Below are positions 7,866 through 20,562 of a stretch of 64,000 nucleotides of DNA, in pieces. This DNA comes from Microbulbifer sp. YPW1 (lineage in GTDB: Bacteria; Pseudomonadota; Gammaproteobacteria; Pseudomonadales; Cellvibrionaceae): positions 2,187,001-2,251,000 of the forward strand of contig NZ_CP055157.1 of assembly GCF_013367775.1 (NCBI RefSeq), given 5' to 3'. The position numbers were made by a program, and so were the translations under genes. Each line of letters opens with the position of its first letter. Position 1 is the stretch's first letter. A model generated the notes under the pieces. The model worked only from the letters and a program-made list of their open reading frames with translations. It was not told the DNA's origin and did no database searches.

Positions 7866-10634
7866 ATGCGTCGAATCCCTGAGCAAACGGGAGCCTTTCG
7901 GGTGCCCGTATTTTCCCTTCTTGCCAGTGCGACCCTTTTCTTCGCCAGTGCCGTATCCCATGCGCAACAAGTCAACCTGGCAACCGGCGCGCCGGTTACT
8001 GCCAGTACTGCAGATCTCCCCGCGAGCAATGCCGTCGATGGCAACACCGGAACCCGCTGGGCATCTGCTGCGCAGACGGACCCATCCTGGATCGCGGTGG
8101 ATCTGGGGCAGCCCTACGATCTGGATCAGGTAGAAATTTTCTGGGAGGCAGCGAATCCGGATACCTATGAAATCTGGGGATCAAACAACGGTATCGACTG
8201 GACCACGCTGTCGACGCAGACCGGCGGCGTATTCGGGCACCGCACGGACACGGTGACCGTGGACGGTATTTACCAGCAGGTGCGTATCCAGGGGATAAGC
8301 CGCAGTGCCGGCAACCAGTGGGGATACTCTATCTGGGAGCTGGGTGTATATGGCACCCTCGCTAACTGCGACAGCGGTTGCCTGGTGGAGCTGGATGCCT
8401 CGACCGCGCAGGCGCGTATGAGTGGTGGCGATATTGTGGATGTGCACTATACGGTAAACGGCGGCGGCCAGATGAATGTGCGCATGACACAGAATGGCAG
8501 TAACTGGACGCATAATATTCCGAACCTGTCAGTCGGCGACGTGGTGACCTACTACTTCACCAAAATTACCGCCGGGGTTGGTGAAACGACTAGCCCGGCA
8601 CAGTTTACCTTCGCTGGTCAGGGTGGTTCTTCTTCGTCATCATCATCATCTTCTTCGTCCTCTTCCGGCGGAGGGTCCGGTGGCAGTAGCTCTGGCAGCG
8701 GTAGTTCGAGCAGCAGCTCTTCTTCCGGTGGCAATCCGGGGTTGGGAAATATCGTTCCGCTCTTCAACAGCGGCACGCCACTGGAGCCGGCCATCAGCTT
8801 CGAAACACCCACCGCACTGGTAACCCGCTTTTCAGATCGCGCGCGCGATCGCCACGCCAAGGAAGATCACTTCCAGGCCTACGATCACTACCTGAGTTTT
8901 TACTGGGAAGACCGCACCGCCGCCATTGAAATCATCGACGAGGTGGCCAAGGGCGGGGCTACGGTGCGGATGAATGTACGCACCCAGTTCAGACTGAGTG
9001 ATACCGAAGCCGAAAACCGCTGGTTTTATCGCGGGGTAGGTACCGTAGCCGAATACTGCGACAACGGTGTGATGAACGTGGTGGATAACTACAACTATTA
9101 CAAGGAGCGCAGTTTCAACTGCCGTGAAAATCGCGCGATACAGGTCGGCGACAAACTGGAATTTGAAATCAGCCAGTTCCTCGATCCCAGTGTGCCTAAT
9201 GGCCGTGCAAACTATTACGGTACCACCTTTCTGTATATCGTCGGCGAGGGACTGGTCCCGTGGGATGTGGGCGGAACCACGCCGTTTGGTGGAGTGAAGG
9301 ATTCCTACAAGATTGCAGAAAAGGCCTGGCTAGGCGGCGACACCACGATTCACGCGCTGACGTCCGGGGAAACCGACAACCACTTTATGCAGATGGCGAC
9401 AAACATGGGCTACGACAATGCCCAGCCGTTTATGCTGGGGCGTCGCGTGCTGCACAGCTCTGCCATCGATGGCGTCCACGATGAAAAACCCTTGGAAAAC
9501 CCACCGTTTGCGCCCATGGTGGGGCTCGCCGGGCCGCACTACATCAATACCAGCTGTGGCAGTTGCCACGAGCGTAATGGTCGTGCGGCGCCGGCGGCGG
9601 TTGGTGAGCCACTGGAAAAGTGGACCTTCAAAGTCGCGGATGCGAATGGCAATCCGGATCCCTACCTCGGTTCGGTATTGCAGCCGAAGGCGCGTGATGG
9701 TGCGGCCAGCGAAGGCTCGGTTTCCATCGCCAGCTGGAGTGAGCAGAACGGCTTGCGCTCACCCAATTACGCATTTACCGGTGTGACACCGCAACGCTTT
9801 TCTGCGCGAATCGCACCGAATCTTGTGGGGATGGGATTGCTCGAAGCGGTCAGTGAAGCTGCGATTACCGCCGCGGCTGACCCTGCAGATGCCAACGGCG
9901 ATGGTATTTCCGGCCGAGCCAACCGCGTTATCGATCCGGAAACCGGCGATACCCGTCTGGGGCGTTTCGGCTGGAAAGCCGGTGCCGCAAGTATTCGCCA
10001 CCAGCTGGCGCGCGCTTTCAATTCCGACATGGGGGTCATGACATCAGTATTCCCCAGCCCGGATTGTGGCAGCAGCCAGGCGGACTGCGGTGCGGCAGGT
10101 GCCGAACTTGCGGACAATCACCTGCAGGATCTCACCAAATATATTGCGCTTCTGGGTGTGCGCCCTCAGCGGAATTACGACGATCCTTCCGTGGTAAACG
10201 GCGGCCAGTTGTTCTCCTCTGTGGGCTGTGCGGATTGCCACACGCCGACCCTACAGACCAGCGCATACCATCCGTTTGCCGAACTGCGTAATCAGACGAT
10301 CCACCCATACACTGATCTGTTATTGCACGACATGGGGCCGGGCCTGGCTGATAACCTCGGAGAGGGAGAGGCCAGTGGTGCGGAGTGGCGCACACCACCC
10401 CTGTGGGGACTCGGGCTTTCCGCGTGCGTGACCGGCGGTGTGGAAAACCCGATCGGTGGACAGGGCAACGAAGTGTGTACCCCCGAGCACAGTTACCTGC
10501 ACGATGGACGCGCGCGCAGTATCGACGAAGCGATTCGCTGGCATGGTGGTGAAGGTGAAGTATCTAAAAACGCCTACCAGGCACTGCCTGCTTCGCAGCG
10601 ACAGGACCTGCTGAATTTCCTTAACTCCCTGTAA
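7866..10634 (+). CDS. Glucan-binding diheme (DHOR-like) cytochrome c fusion
   Basis: This is a secreted protein of 922 residues. A signal peptide (to about residue 36, SHAQQ) precedes an F5/8 type C (CBM32-like) module (about 40-165). Next comes a beta-sandwich resembling CBM56 (DVHYTVNGGGQMNVRM, about 172-250), then a poly-Ser/Gly linker (about 253-290), then a large domain of the diheme oxidoreductase-like DHOR/PF06537 type. Two haem c sites are seen, CGSCH at 564-568 and CADCH at 788-792. The ATG at 7866 is preferred over 7851 because GCGAGG precedes it. It lies between the halogenase-like and GH16 genes with a motif-A promoter, so it probably acts on or near beta-1,3-glucan. The substrate and electron partner are unknown. 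Confidence 0.82.
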   Translation: MRRIPEQTGAFRVPVFSLLASATLFFASAVSHAQQVNLATGAPVTASTADLPASNAVDGNTGTRWASAAQTDPSWIAVDLGQPYDLDQVEIFWEAANPDTYEIWGSNNGIDWTTLSTQTGGVFGHRTDTVTVDGIYQQVRIQGISRSAGNQWGYSIWELGVYGTLANCDSGCLVELDASTAQARMSGGDIVDVHYTVNGGGQMNVRMTQNGSNWTHNIPNLSVGDVVTYYFTKITAGVGETTSPAQFTFAGQGGSSSSSSSSSSSSSGGGSGGSSSGSGSSSSSSSSGGNPGLGNIVPLFNSGTPLEPAISFETPTALVTRFSDRARDRHAKEDHFQAYDHYLSFYWEDRTAAIEIIDEVAKGGATVRMNVRTQFRLSDTEAENRWFYRGVGTVAEYCDNGVMNVVDNYNYYKERSFNCRENRAIQVGDKLEFEISQFLDPSVPNGRANYYGTTFLYIVGEGLVPWDVGGTTPFGGVKDSYKIAEKAWLGGDTTIHALTSGETDNHFMQMATNMGYDNAQPFMLGRRVLHSSAIDGVHDEKPLENPPFAPMVGLAGPHYINTSCGSCHERNGRAAPAAVGEPLEKWTFKVADANGNPDPYLGSVLQPKARDGAASEGSVSIASWSEQNGLRSPNYAFTGVTPQRFSARIAPNLVGMGLLEAVSEAAITAAADPADANGDGISGRANRVIDPETGDTRLGRFGWKAGAASIRHQLARAFNSDMGVMTSVFPSPDCGSSQADCGAAGAELADNHLQDLTKYIALLGVRPQRNYDDPSVVNGGQLFSSVGCADCHTPTLQTSAYHPFAELRNQTIHPYTDLLLHDMGPGLADNLGEGEASGAEWRTPPLWGLGLSACVTGGVENPIGGQGNEVCTPEHSYLHDGRARSIDEAIRWHGGEGEVSKNAYQALPASQRQDLLNFLNSL

Positions 10635-10650
10635 CACCGTTAAACCCGCT

Positions 10651-10686
10651 CGCCCCACCTTGGAATCATCATCAAGGTGGGGCGAC
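10651..10686. promoter_or_regulatory. Inverted pair of motif-A sites upstream of GH16
   Basis: A perfect 12-bp inverted repeat is seen: CGCCCCACCTTG (10651-10662) and CAAGGTGGGGCG (10673-10684), separated by 10 bp. The right arm extends to CAAGGTGGGGCGAC, a full motif-A match, 90-103 bp before the GH16 start. There is no T run, so it reads better as a double operator than as a terminator, although it could stop the preceding transcript. Confidence 0.55.
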
Positions 10687-10775
10687 CTGTGTGCGTTTTC
10701 CGGGTTACAAAAAAAAAGGGCTGACAACCCGAGCACTCCACAAGAAAAAAATAAACTCGCGATGAGGAGACAGCG

Positions 10776-12314
10776 ATGTCCAAATTGTTATTCCGCACGT
10801 CCGTTCTGGGCATGGGGCTGGCAGCGGCGGCCTGCGGTGGCGGCAGCGGTTCCGGAAATGAAGAAGATCCCGGCGTGCCCACTGATCCGGTGGCAGAGCG
10901 GCCGGAGCAATGTCTGGAGGACCCTCTCAATTCCGGCTACTGCCTGGTATGGGCGGACGAATTCTCCGGCGAATCGATCGATAGCAAAAAATGGTCGCAC
11001 GAGAAAAACTGCACCGGTGGTGGCAACAACGAGGCCCAGTGTTATACGGATGCAGCGGAAAATTCCTGGGTTGCCGATGACATGTTGCACATCAAGGCAA
11101 TCCGCGAAGACGCCACCGGGCCCAATCGCGTGGACGATGACCCCGATTACGATCCCGAAGACACCTCCGGCAGCGGCACCTACACCTCCGCGCGACTGCG
11201 TACCAAGGGGCTCGGAGACTGGAAATACGGTCGTTTTGAAATGCGCGCGAAACTGCCTTTCGGGCAGGGCTCCTGGCCGGCATTCTGGATGCTGCCCAGC
11301 GAATGGGCGTATGGCGGGTGGCCGCTCTCCGGTGAGATCGACATCCTCGAGGCGGTAAACCTGAAAGTCGGCGGCGAAGACCGCGTTCACGGCACCCTGC
11401 ACTACGGGGATTCCTGGCCGGCCAACAAGTACACCGGCGAGGCCTACCAGATTCCCGGGGGCCTGAACCCCGCCGACGATTTCCACACCTACGCTGTGGA
11501 ATGGGAAGAGGGCGAGATCCGCTGGTACGTGGACGGCGACCACTACGCCACCCAGACCAGTGATGGCTGGTACACCACCGCGGCCCTGGACAATCCACTG
11601 GCGCCGTTTGACCAGACATTCCACCTGATCCTGAACCTTGCGGTGGGCGGCGACTGGCCGTCCAACGTCAACGACACCGGCATCGATGAGAGTGCCTTTC
11701 CGCAGGAGTATGTGATCGATTACGTGCGGGTGTATCAATGCTCGGAAGATTTTGAAACCGGCAAAGGTTGCGCCAGCAGCGACGGCGAGTTTGTACTCAA
11801 CCCCGGGATCACACCGCCGCAAGCGCCGGATGGCGATGGCGAAGAACTGACCATTTTCGATGGTGCCGTGCAGGCGCCCTATCAGTGGCTGACCTGGACT
11901 GCCAGCGGCAGCGTTGATCTGGAAGTGGTGGATGCCGGCGGCGAATACGGGGAGGTTGGTCAGTTTTCCTTCAACACGAATCAGGGGATCGGCTATTTCC
12001 AGTCGGAAGCCGCCTTCGATCTCAGCGCCTACACCTATGTAAAGTTCGACCTGCGCGTGCTGGCGGAGCCCGCGGATGCGGGGGCCGCTTCGCTCACGTT
12101 CCGCGCGGACTGCGGTCACCCCTGTTCCTCCGGTGATATTCCCCTGGATATGCCGCCGGTGAACCAGTGGACCCAATTCCAGGTTCCAGTCATGGATCTG
12201 GTGGACGGTGGGCTGAATGCGCAGAGCGTGAATACCCCGTTTGTGATTTCTCCCGGGTGGGACAATCAGATGGGAGCGGTATTGCAGGTGGATAATGTGG
12301 TCTGGAGCCGCTGA
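10776..12314 (+). CDS. GH16 beta-1,3-glucanase lipoprotein
   Basis: This 512-residue lipoprotein would cut beta-1,3- (or mixed-linkage) glucans at the cell surface or in the periplasm. A type II signal with lipobox AAAC is followed by a Gly/Ser stretch. The GH16 domain spans about 40-325, with the ExDxxE active site at Glu187, Asp189 and Glu192 (GEIDILEAV); Glu187 is the nucleophile and Glu192 the acid/base by family precedent. A C-terminal beta-sandwich of about 150 residues (from about 355) resembles the accessory domains of exo-glucanases and the GH3 tail next door. It starts at ATG 10776 after GAGGAGACAGCG. GH3 follows, which gives an endo-then-exo glucan pathway. Confidence 0.92.
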   Translation: MSKLLFRTSVLGMGLAAAACGGGSGSGNEEDPGVPTDPVAERPEQCLEDPLNSGYCLVWADEFSGESIDSKKWSHEKNCTGGGNNEAQCYTDAAENSWVADDMLHIKAIREDATGPNRVDDDPDYDPEDTSGSGTYTSARLRTKGLGDWKYGRFEMRAKLPFGQGSWPAFWMLPSEWAYGGWPLSGEIDILEAVNLKVGGEDRVHGTLHYGDSWPANKYTGEAYQIPGGLNPADDFHTYAVEWEEGEIRWYVDGDHYATQTSDGWYTTAALDNPLAPFDQTFHLILNLAVGGDWPSNVNDTGIDESAFPQEYVIDYVRVYQCSEDFETGKGCASSDGEFVLNPGITPPQAPDGDGEELTIFDGAVQAPYQWLTWTASGSVDLEVVDAGGEYGEVGQFSFNTNQGIGYFQSEAAFDLSAYTYVKFDLRVLAEPADAGAASLTFRADCGHPCSSGDIPLDMPPVNQWTQFQVPVMDLVDGGLNAQSVNTPFVISPGWDNQMGAVLQVDNVVWSR

Positions 12315-12348
12315 TCCGTGTCCCATTTTCCCGATTTGCACAGGGTGG

Positions 12349-12395
12349 CAAGGTGGTTTGCACCATTTTGTGACGGAAAGGGGAAGTGGGACGAC
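12349..12395 (+). promoter_or_regulatory. Tandem motif-A sites upstream of GH3
   Basis: A full site, GGAAGTGGGACGAC (12382-12395), lies 132-145 bp before the GH3 start. A half-match, CAAGGTGG, begins at 12349, again exactly 33 bp upstream. This is the same spacing as in the pair before the TonB receptor. The 212-bp gap between GH16 and GH3 holds no gene. Confidence 0.5.
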
Positions 12396-12526
12396 CCTTT
12401 TCGGCGCAGCCCGTACAAAGGAAGCTGGAAAAGCCGGGCGAACTGGAGCGAGCAAGCGAGTAGTCGCCGCAGGCAAGTCACTAGACAAATAAGAACCAAT
12501 GCATATCCAAGGGGAGTAGCGCGGTG

Positions 12527-15067
<2,541 letters not shown>

Positions 15068-15092
15068 TCTATTTCCTCAGATTTAAAGCATT

Positions 15093-15132
15093 AACCCGGC
15101 TGCCACCCTTCCACCTCCCCGGCAGCCGGGTT
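15093..15132 (+). terminator. Strong stem-loop after GH3
   Basis: A perfect 12-bp stem, AACCCGGCTGCC (15093-15104) and GGCAGCCGGGTT (15121-15132), begins 26 bp after the GH3 stop. No T run follows, so it may be a weak terminator or a stabiliser of the 3' end. Confidence 0.55.
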
Positions 15133-15145
15133 CCGCGAATCACCC

Positions 15146-15240
15146 ACAAGGTGACGGCCGGACCAGACAACAAAAATAACGCTGTATTAGCCGGGTAACC
15201 GGTTTCCAAGAAGTACCCCTGACAATCAAGCAGTACCCCT
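15146..15240 (+). promoter_or_regulatory. Operator-like repeats upstream of the GH16-GH128 gene
   Basis: Three signals lie in this gap. A weak motif-A relative, CAAGGTGACGGCC, starts at 15146. A near-palindrome, GGTAACCGGTTTCC, with an AACCGGTT core of the LacI-family type lies near 15195. A direct repeat, CAAGAAGTACCCCT (15207-15220) and CAAGCAGTACCCCT (15227-15240), has an exact 20-bp period. All are upstream of the start at 15394. Function is inferred from position only. Confidence 0.4.
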
Positions 15241-15393
15241 CCTGAAAAATCACAGGAGTTTTGGGCGCCATTGTTATTCCACGTGTTTCAGGGAAGGACC
15301 TGCTGCGCCCCGATAAAGCCCCGGTCGGGTATGAGCCGAAATTTACATCCCAGTCCGGTACTCAACAAATAGCGATGCATGATGGGAAAAATA

Positions 15394-18300
15394 ATGAAAA
15401 GCAAAAGAGCGACGGTTAAAAACCGCTTGCTGCTGACGGCCGCGTGTCTGTTGGCACAACCCGCCATTTTTACCGCGGCCGAGGCGCAGACCCAGCCTCT
15501 GTGGTCCGATGAGTTTGACGGTGAGCGGATCAACCGCGATATATGGACCTTCACCACCGGTGGCGACGGTAATGGCAACGGTGAGCTGCAGTATTACACC
15601 GCGTCGGAAAAGAATGCCTACCTGGAAGATGGCAACCTGGTGATCGAAGCCCGGCGCGAACCCTTCGAGGGCAAGGAGTTTACCTCGGCGCGCCTGCACA
15701 CTAACGGCCGTATGGGGTTCAAGTACGGCACCCTGGAAGCGCGGATCAAACTGCCCAAACTGGACAACGGCCTGTGGCCGGCGTTCTGGATGCTGGGTAA
15801 CAACTTTGGTGTGGATGGCTGGCCCAAGTCCGGGGAAATCGACATCCTCGAGGCGGGGTTCAAGGCGGCCATCGACGACGGCACGGTGAACAATGCAGTT
15901 TCCGGTGCACTGCACTGGTGGCATGAATCCGGTGACTGGAGTGATTGGCTGCAGGCGGATCACGCCGAGGATGTGGTGCTCGAATCCAACCTGTACGAGC
16001 AGTACCACACCTATCGCCTGGACTGGACCCCCACGGACGTGACCATCTCCGTGGACGACACCCAGATTCTGACCATGGATATCACCGATCCCAACCTGTC
16101 AGAGTTTCGCGATAACCCCAACCATATCCTGCTGAACCTCGCTGTGGGCGGTTGGAATTTTGTCGAGATCGAAGATCCGGCACTGATTACCGCGGACTTT
16201 CCGGCGAAAATGTACGTGGACTACGTACGACTTTATGCCAATGAACACACCGAGCTGGAAGTTGCCAGCGACGATTACTATCGCGGTGACTTTGGCATCA
16301 TGACCGAAACCCACCCGGTACTGGATGAATTCAACTGGGGTGACAAGTCCAACCTGTACATCTGGAATAACATGACCACTGTCGCCACCGCGCCGGCGGA
16401 GGGCAGCGCAGTGCTGTCTTACGAGGTGGCCGCGGGCGACTGGTGGGGCATGGGTTTGCTGCATAAAGACTACAACATGCGCAATTACGCCCACGGTTAC
16501 CTGCACTTCGATGCCAAGGTCAATTCCAGTGTGAATATCGAAGTGAACATGGCCAGTACGTCCGGCAGCGATGCCAGCGTATTGCTGACCGCGGGCGGCG
16601 AGGAATACGGGCTCGAGCGCGATGGCGAGTGGCACCATGTGGCGATTCCCCTGGCAAAATTTGGTGGTCTGGATATGCAGACGATCAAAACGTTTTTCAG
16701 TGTTTCCGGTCCCGCAGCGGCGGAAGACTTCCAGATCGCTTTTGACAATATCTACCTGAGTGAAAGTATCGCCCTGGAGGCGCCGGAGTTCGGCAGCTAC
16801 GGGATTTACACCGAAACGGCTTCCCATATGGACGCCGGTAACTTCGCCTTTGGAGTCAACGGCGACCTGTTTATATGGGATGAAACCCTGCAATTATCCG
16901 CAGGGGAAACCCGCGAGGGGAATTCCGCGCTGAACCTCACCTCTACCGGAAAAGGCTGGTTTGGACTGGGGTTGACCGCGCGCGAAGGGTTCAACCTCAC
17001 CGCGTTTGACAACGACAGCGCAGCGCTGCATTTCTCGATGAAAACCAGTGACCAGACCGAATTCCGCATCGGCCTCAAGGGTGGCAATGTGGACAACATT
17101 GGCCAGGCCTGGATTACCTTCAAGCCCGGTGCCGATCCCTATGGGTTTGTTCGCGATGGCCAGTGGCACGACATCGTTATTCCCATGAGCGAACTCGCGG
17201 GCGACCTGGATCTCGCGGATATGCGCCAGGTATTCCAGGTGCTGGGTTTTGGCGAAGTGGCCGAGCTGTCCATTGATGATGTCTACCTGTCCGGCGGTGA
17301 AGAGGCACGGTTACCCGGCACCGATGGCGAGCCGGTAAACCGCGCGCCCACTGCGGCGATCAAACCGTCGGTAATGGGTGGCCCTGCGGGCACCGCTGTC
17401 ACCTTTGACGGTAGTCAGTCCAGCGACGTCAATGGCGACGCGCTTACTTACAGTTGGGACTTCGGCGACGGTACCACCGCAAGCGGTGTCAACCCAACGC
17501 ATACCTATGCGACGGATGGCAGCTACCGCGCCGTATTGACTGTCAGTGACGGCGAAGCGACGGCAACCGCAGTCACCCATATCTTTATCGACGACGCCTA
17601 TGGCAGTAGTAAGAGTGCCAAGCGCGGTCTCGGTTATGGCCATCACTCCCAGGAAGATTTCGAGGTGATGTCCCGGGGGATCTCCTGGTGGTACAACTGG
17701 AGCCACGCGCCGGATGTGCAGATCGCAGATATCTACCAGAACTACGGGGTTGAATTTGTCCCCATGGCCTGGAATGGCGGCTTCGATGAGCAGGGTATGC
17801 GCGCCTATATCGCGGCGCACCCGGAAGTGAAGTATATCCTTGCGTTCAACGAGCCCAATTTCCTCGAGCAGGCCAACATGACCCCGTCCCAGGCCGCTGC
17901 AGAGTGGCCACGCCTGGAGGCTATTGCCGACGAATTTGGCTTGCAGATCGTGAGCGTGGCGATGAACTTCTGTGGTGTCTGTGTTACCGAAAACGGCACT
18001 ACCTATTACGATCCCATCGAGTACTTCGATGATTTCTTTGCCGCCTGTCCGGACTGCCGTGTGGATGCCATGTCCATTCACGCCTACATGCCGGAAGTTG
18101 GCGCTATCGAGTGGTACGTGGATCTGTTCAAGAAGTACAACCGCCCGATCTGGCTCACGGAGTTTTCCGCCTGGGAAGACACCACCACGGAAGCGGATCA
18201 GCAGAAGTTCCTGATCCAGACCGTGGACTACCTGGAAAATGATCCGGACGTTGCCCGCTACGCCTGGTTTACCGGTCGTCGCAATGGACACCCGTATAAC

Positions 18301-19587
18301 GGCCTGTTTGATTACCGCCAGTCCGGTGTGCTCACAGAGCTCGGCAATATCTATGTGAATATGCCAGTGCACGGTGCGGCCAGCCAGCACGCGCTGCCGA
18401 AAAAAGTTCAGGCGGAAGCCTACGGCAGCATGAACGCGGTACGGGTGGATAAAACCACCGATAGCAGCGGCTTCCTGGATATTACCGAAACCGCTGCCGA
18501 TAGCTGGGTGGAGTACAACCTGGTAGGTGCAGCGGGCAGCGCAGAGCTGGCTCTGCGGGTCGCCGCGGAAACGGCCACTACCATTGAGGTATTCGTAGAT
18601 GGTGTCAGCCAGGGTACGGTCGCAGTACCGGCTACGGCCGGCGGTTGGGATACGGTGACTACGACTGCCAACCTGAAAGACGGCGCACAAAAACTACGTC
18701 TGGTTTTTGCCGGCGCGGCGCAGTTGAACTGGCTGGATATCGATGCCGGTGGCAGCAGCAATCCCGACCCGGCACCCACCAGCAACCTGGCCCTGAACAA
18801 GACCGTTGAAGTATCCTCGATGGAAAACGGTGACCTGAGTGGCGCCGCGGCAGTGGACGGCGATATGGGCACCCGCTGGTCCAGTGCGTGGAGCGATCCG
18901 CAGTGGATTTCGGTAGATCTCTCTGCAGTTTCCACGATTGATCGTGTGGTATTGAAGTGGGAGGCCGCTTACGGCCGCGCCTACGATATCCAGGTTTCCG
19001 ATGACGGCCAGACCTGGAATACCGTGGCGAGCGTAACCGACAGTGATGGTGGCGAAGATATTATCAATGGCCTCGCTGCCAGCGGCCAGTACCTGCGGGT
19101 ATTTATCAACGAGCGTGCAACCGGTTGGGGTGCCTCGCTGTGGGAGCTGGAAGTCTACGGCAGCGGTGGTGACAGTAGTGAACCGCCCTGTTGCGATCCG
19201 CAACCCGGCGGAGACTTGGCGCTGAACAAGCCGGCTTCCGCTTCCTCCGCAGAGGGCAATTACTGGTTCGCGGAATACGCGGTGGATGGCGATGCCGGCA
19301 CCCGCTGGGCTTCGGACTTCAGTGATAACCAGTGGCTTCAGGTAGATCTCGGCAGTGTCTACAGCCTGAGCCAGGTCGTACTCAATTGGGAAGGTGCTTA
19401 TGGCAAGGCTTATGAAATCCAGGTGTCTGATGATGGCGGCAACTGGACTACCGCAGCTACCGTGAGTAATGGCGACGGCGGCGTGGACCAGATTTCAATT
19501 AACGCCAGCGGACGCTATGTGCGCATGCAGGGTGTCGAGCGAGGCACCGGCTATGGCTATTCCCTGTGGAGTTTTGAGGTTTACTGA
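15394..19587 (+). CDS. Secreted bifunctional GH16-GH128 laminarinase with CBM6 and two CBM32-like modules
   Basis: This extracellular enzyme of 1,397 residues contains two different beta-1,3-glucanases. After a signal peptide comes GH16 (about 35-285; Glu148, Asp150, Glu153 in GEIDILEA). Two beta-sandwich repeats (about 290-460 and 465-635) and a PKD domain (about 650-740) follow. Next is a GH128-like TIM barrel (about 750-1000) with catalytic candidates Glu820 (FNEPN) and Glu923 (LTEFSA). The tail is CBM6 (about 1005-1120) and two F5/8 type C modules (about 1130-1250 and 1270-1397), similar to the module on the DHOR-like protein. ATG 15394 has GGGA upstream and is preferred to 15379. A terminator hairpin follows. 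Confidence 0.9.
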   Translation: MKSKRATVKNRLLLTAACLLAQPAIFTAAEAQTQPLWSDEFDGERINRDIWTFTTGGDGNGNGELQYYTASEKNAYLEDGNLVIEARREPFEGKEFTSARLHTNGRMGFKYGTLEARIKLPKLDNGLWPAFWMLGNNFGVDGWPKSGEIDILEAGFKAAIDDGTVNNAVSGALHWWHESGDWSDWLQADHAEDVVLESNLYEQYHTYRLDWTPTDVTISVDDTQILTMDITDPNLSEFRDNPNHILLNLAVGGWNFVEIEDPALITADFPAKMYVDYVRLYANEHTELEVASDDYYRGDFGIMTETHPVLDEFNWGDKSNLYIWNNMTTVATAPAEGSAVLSYEVAAGDWWGMGLLHKDYNMRNYAHGYLHFDAKVNSSVNIEVNMASTSGSDASVLLTAGGEEYGLERDGEWHHVAIPLAKFGGLDMQTIKTFFSVSGPAAAEDFQIAFDNIYLSESIALEAPEFGSYGIYTETASHMDAGNFAFGVNGDLFIWDETLQLSAGETREGNSALNLTSTGKGWFGLGLTAREGFNLTAFDNDSAALHFSMKTSDQTEFRIGLKGGNVDNIGQAWITFKPGADPYGFVRDGQWHDIVIPMSELAGDLDLADMRQVFQVLGFGEVAELSIDDVYLSGGEEARLPGTDGEPVNRAPTAAIKPSVMGGPAGTAVTFDGSQSSDVNGDALTYSWDFGDGTTASGVNPTHTYATDGSYRAVLTVSDGEATATAVTHIFIDDAYGSSKSAKRGLGYGHHSQEDFEVMSRGISWWYNWSHAPDVQIADIYQNYGVEFVPMAWNGGFDEQGMRAYIAAHPEVKYILAFNEPNFLEQANMTPSQAAAEWPRLEAIADEFGLQIVSVAMNFCGVCVTENGTTYYDPIEYFDDFFAACPDCRVDAMSIHAYMPEVGAIEWYVDLFKKYNRPIWLTEFSAWEDTTTEADQQKFLIQTVDYLENDPDVARYAWFTGRRNGHPYNGLFDYRQSGVLTELGNIYVNMPVHGAASQHALPKKVQAEAYGSMNAVRVDKTTDSSGFLDITETAADSWVEYNLVGAAGSAELALRVAAETATTIEVFVDGVSQGTVAVPATAGGWDTVTTTANLKDGAQKLRLVFAGAAQLNWLDIDAGGSSNPDPAPTSNLALNKTVEVSSMENGDLSGAAAVDGDMGTRWSSAWSDPQWISVDLSAVSTIDRVVLKWEAAYGRAYDIQVSDDGQTWNTVASVTDSDGGEDIINGLAASGQYLRVFINERATGWGASLWELEVYGSGGDSSEPPCCDPQPGGDLALNKPASASSAEGNYWFAEYAVDGDAGTRWASDFSDNQWLQVDLGSVYSLSQVVLNWEGAYGKAYEIQVSDDGGNWTTAATVSNGDGGVDQISINASGRYVRMQGVERGTGYGYSLWSFEVY

Positions 19588-19600
19588 ACTCCATAGAAAT

Positions 19601-19626
19601 AAAAAAAGGGCACCTTCACGGTGCCC
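19601..19626 (-). terminator. Terminator between convergent laminarinase and hydrolase genes
   Basis: GGGCACC (19608-19614) pairs with GGTGCCC (19620-19626). Seven A residues precede it, which gives a T run on the minus strand, so it ends the hydrolase transcript 40 bp after its stop codon. The four A residues on the other side make it only weakly bidirectional. Confidence 0.75.
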
Positions 19627-19665
19627 AAAACGCCTATCAAAAAGTTGGGAAAATCAGTTCATCAA

Positions 19666-20562
19666 TCAGGGGATATTGGCCTTCTCGAATTCGCCTACGA
19701 AGTACGGCGGACGATCCAGGAATTGTGCCCAACGGGTATCACCATCGAGGTAAGTCTTCTGGAAAGCCAGGGCCAGCTCGCCCACAAAACGGTTAGCTTC
19801 TTCCGGTCCGCCCCATGCAAAGTGTCCGACATTGGATGCCTCATAAAACAACTTGGGCACACCCCACGGAATACTGCGGTAAACCCCATCGCTTTGTCCA
19901 AGACCTCCGAGGTAAGTGAGATCCTCGGAGCCGTTGAAAAGAATGGTCGGGATACGGGTATTGCGACCACTGGAATCGGTGTCTATCGCAGTCAGGTTGT
20001 GGCCCGCAAACGACATCGCGGTTTTCAGGCCAGCGTATTCCGCGGAGGTAATCCAGGTCGCGCCGCCACCCATTGACCAGCCGGTAGCACCAAAGCGACT
20101 GGTATCCAGCTTACCGCGCAGTGGACTGCCATAGCGCGTGTTTTCACCTTTCATCGCATCCAGTACTTCCTGCTGCTGTTCGGCCCGGGAGTCCACGCTG
20201 TCGTAGATGGTGCGGCTGTCCATGGTTACCATGACGATACCGTGTGAGGCAAAGAACGGACCCCAGTCGCGATACCAGATTTGGGTTCCGGTGTAAGGCG
20301 GGGTGAATACCAGCAGTGAGTAGGGGGGCTGGGCGTTGCGCGGGTAGTACACGGTGGCGCCACCGGGTGTGGAGAAGTACGGCATGGTATAGCTGTCATA
20401 GCCATAGGGTCCGTTGCCGCTGTAATTTCCCGGCGTATCTTCATAGCGGCAGATGGCATCGGCAGGACAGCTCTGCGCCTGTACTGCAGCGCTGGTAAAA
20501 ATGCCTCCCAGAATCAAACCCAGTGTGGGTAGCAGGGTTTTGGTCAGGTTTCTCTTCATCAT
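19666..20562 (-). CDS. PETase/cutinase-like secreted alpha/beta hydrolase
   Basis: This secreted serine hydrolase has 298 residues with a signal peptide to about residue 30 (VQAQ). It shows clear resemblance to bacterial polyester hydrolases. TPPYTGTQIWYRDWGPFFASHG aligns with the PETase segment around its Tyr87. GWSMGGG holds the nucleophile Ser163. Asp214 (GSED) and His247 (NVGHFAW) complete the triad. Tyr90 and Met164 match the oxyanion/aromatic-clamp residues. The Trp of the PETase binding site appears to be His188. Only two cysteines are present (32 and 38), so neither PETase disulphide can form. The natural substrate is unknown; cutin-like or aliphatic polyesters are possible. It is divergent from a foldase-like gene. 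Confidence 0.82.
   Translation of the reverse strand: MMKRNLTKTLLPTLGLILGGIFTSAAVQAQSCPADAICRYEDTPGNYSGNGPYGYDSYTMPYFSTPGGATVYYPRNAQPPYSLLVFTPPYTGTQIWYRDWGPFFASHGIVMVTMDSRTIYDSVDSRAEQQQEVLDAMKGENTRYGSPLRGKLDTSRFGATGWSMGGGATWITSAEYAGLKTAMSFAGHNLTAIDTDSSGRNTRIPTILFNGSEDLTYLGGLGQSDGVYRSIPWGVPKLFYEASNVGHFAWGGPEEANRFVGELALAFQKTYLDGDTRWAQFLDRPPYFVGEFEKANIP

Noticed and set aside
8623..8740. Possible DNA tandem repeat (tca/tct-rich)
   Set aside because: It encodes the poly-Ser/Gly linker of the diheme fusion, and codons vary, so it is a protein linker and not a separate repeat element.
10651..10684. Intrinsic terminator after the diheme fusion
   Set aside because: The stem is perfect but no T run follows, and its right arm is a full motif-A match, so a control site is the better reading; a terminator role remains possible.
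10788..12488. 566-codon minus-strand open frame over the GH16 gene
   Set aside because: It is antisense to a secure GH16 enzyme with intact active site; high GC creates long antisense frames. Its translation has no recognisable domain.
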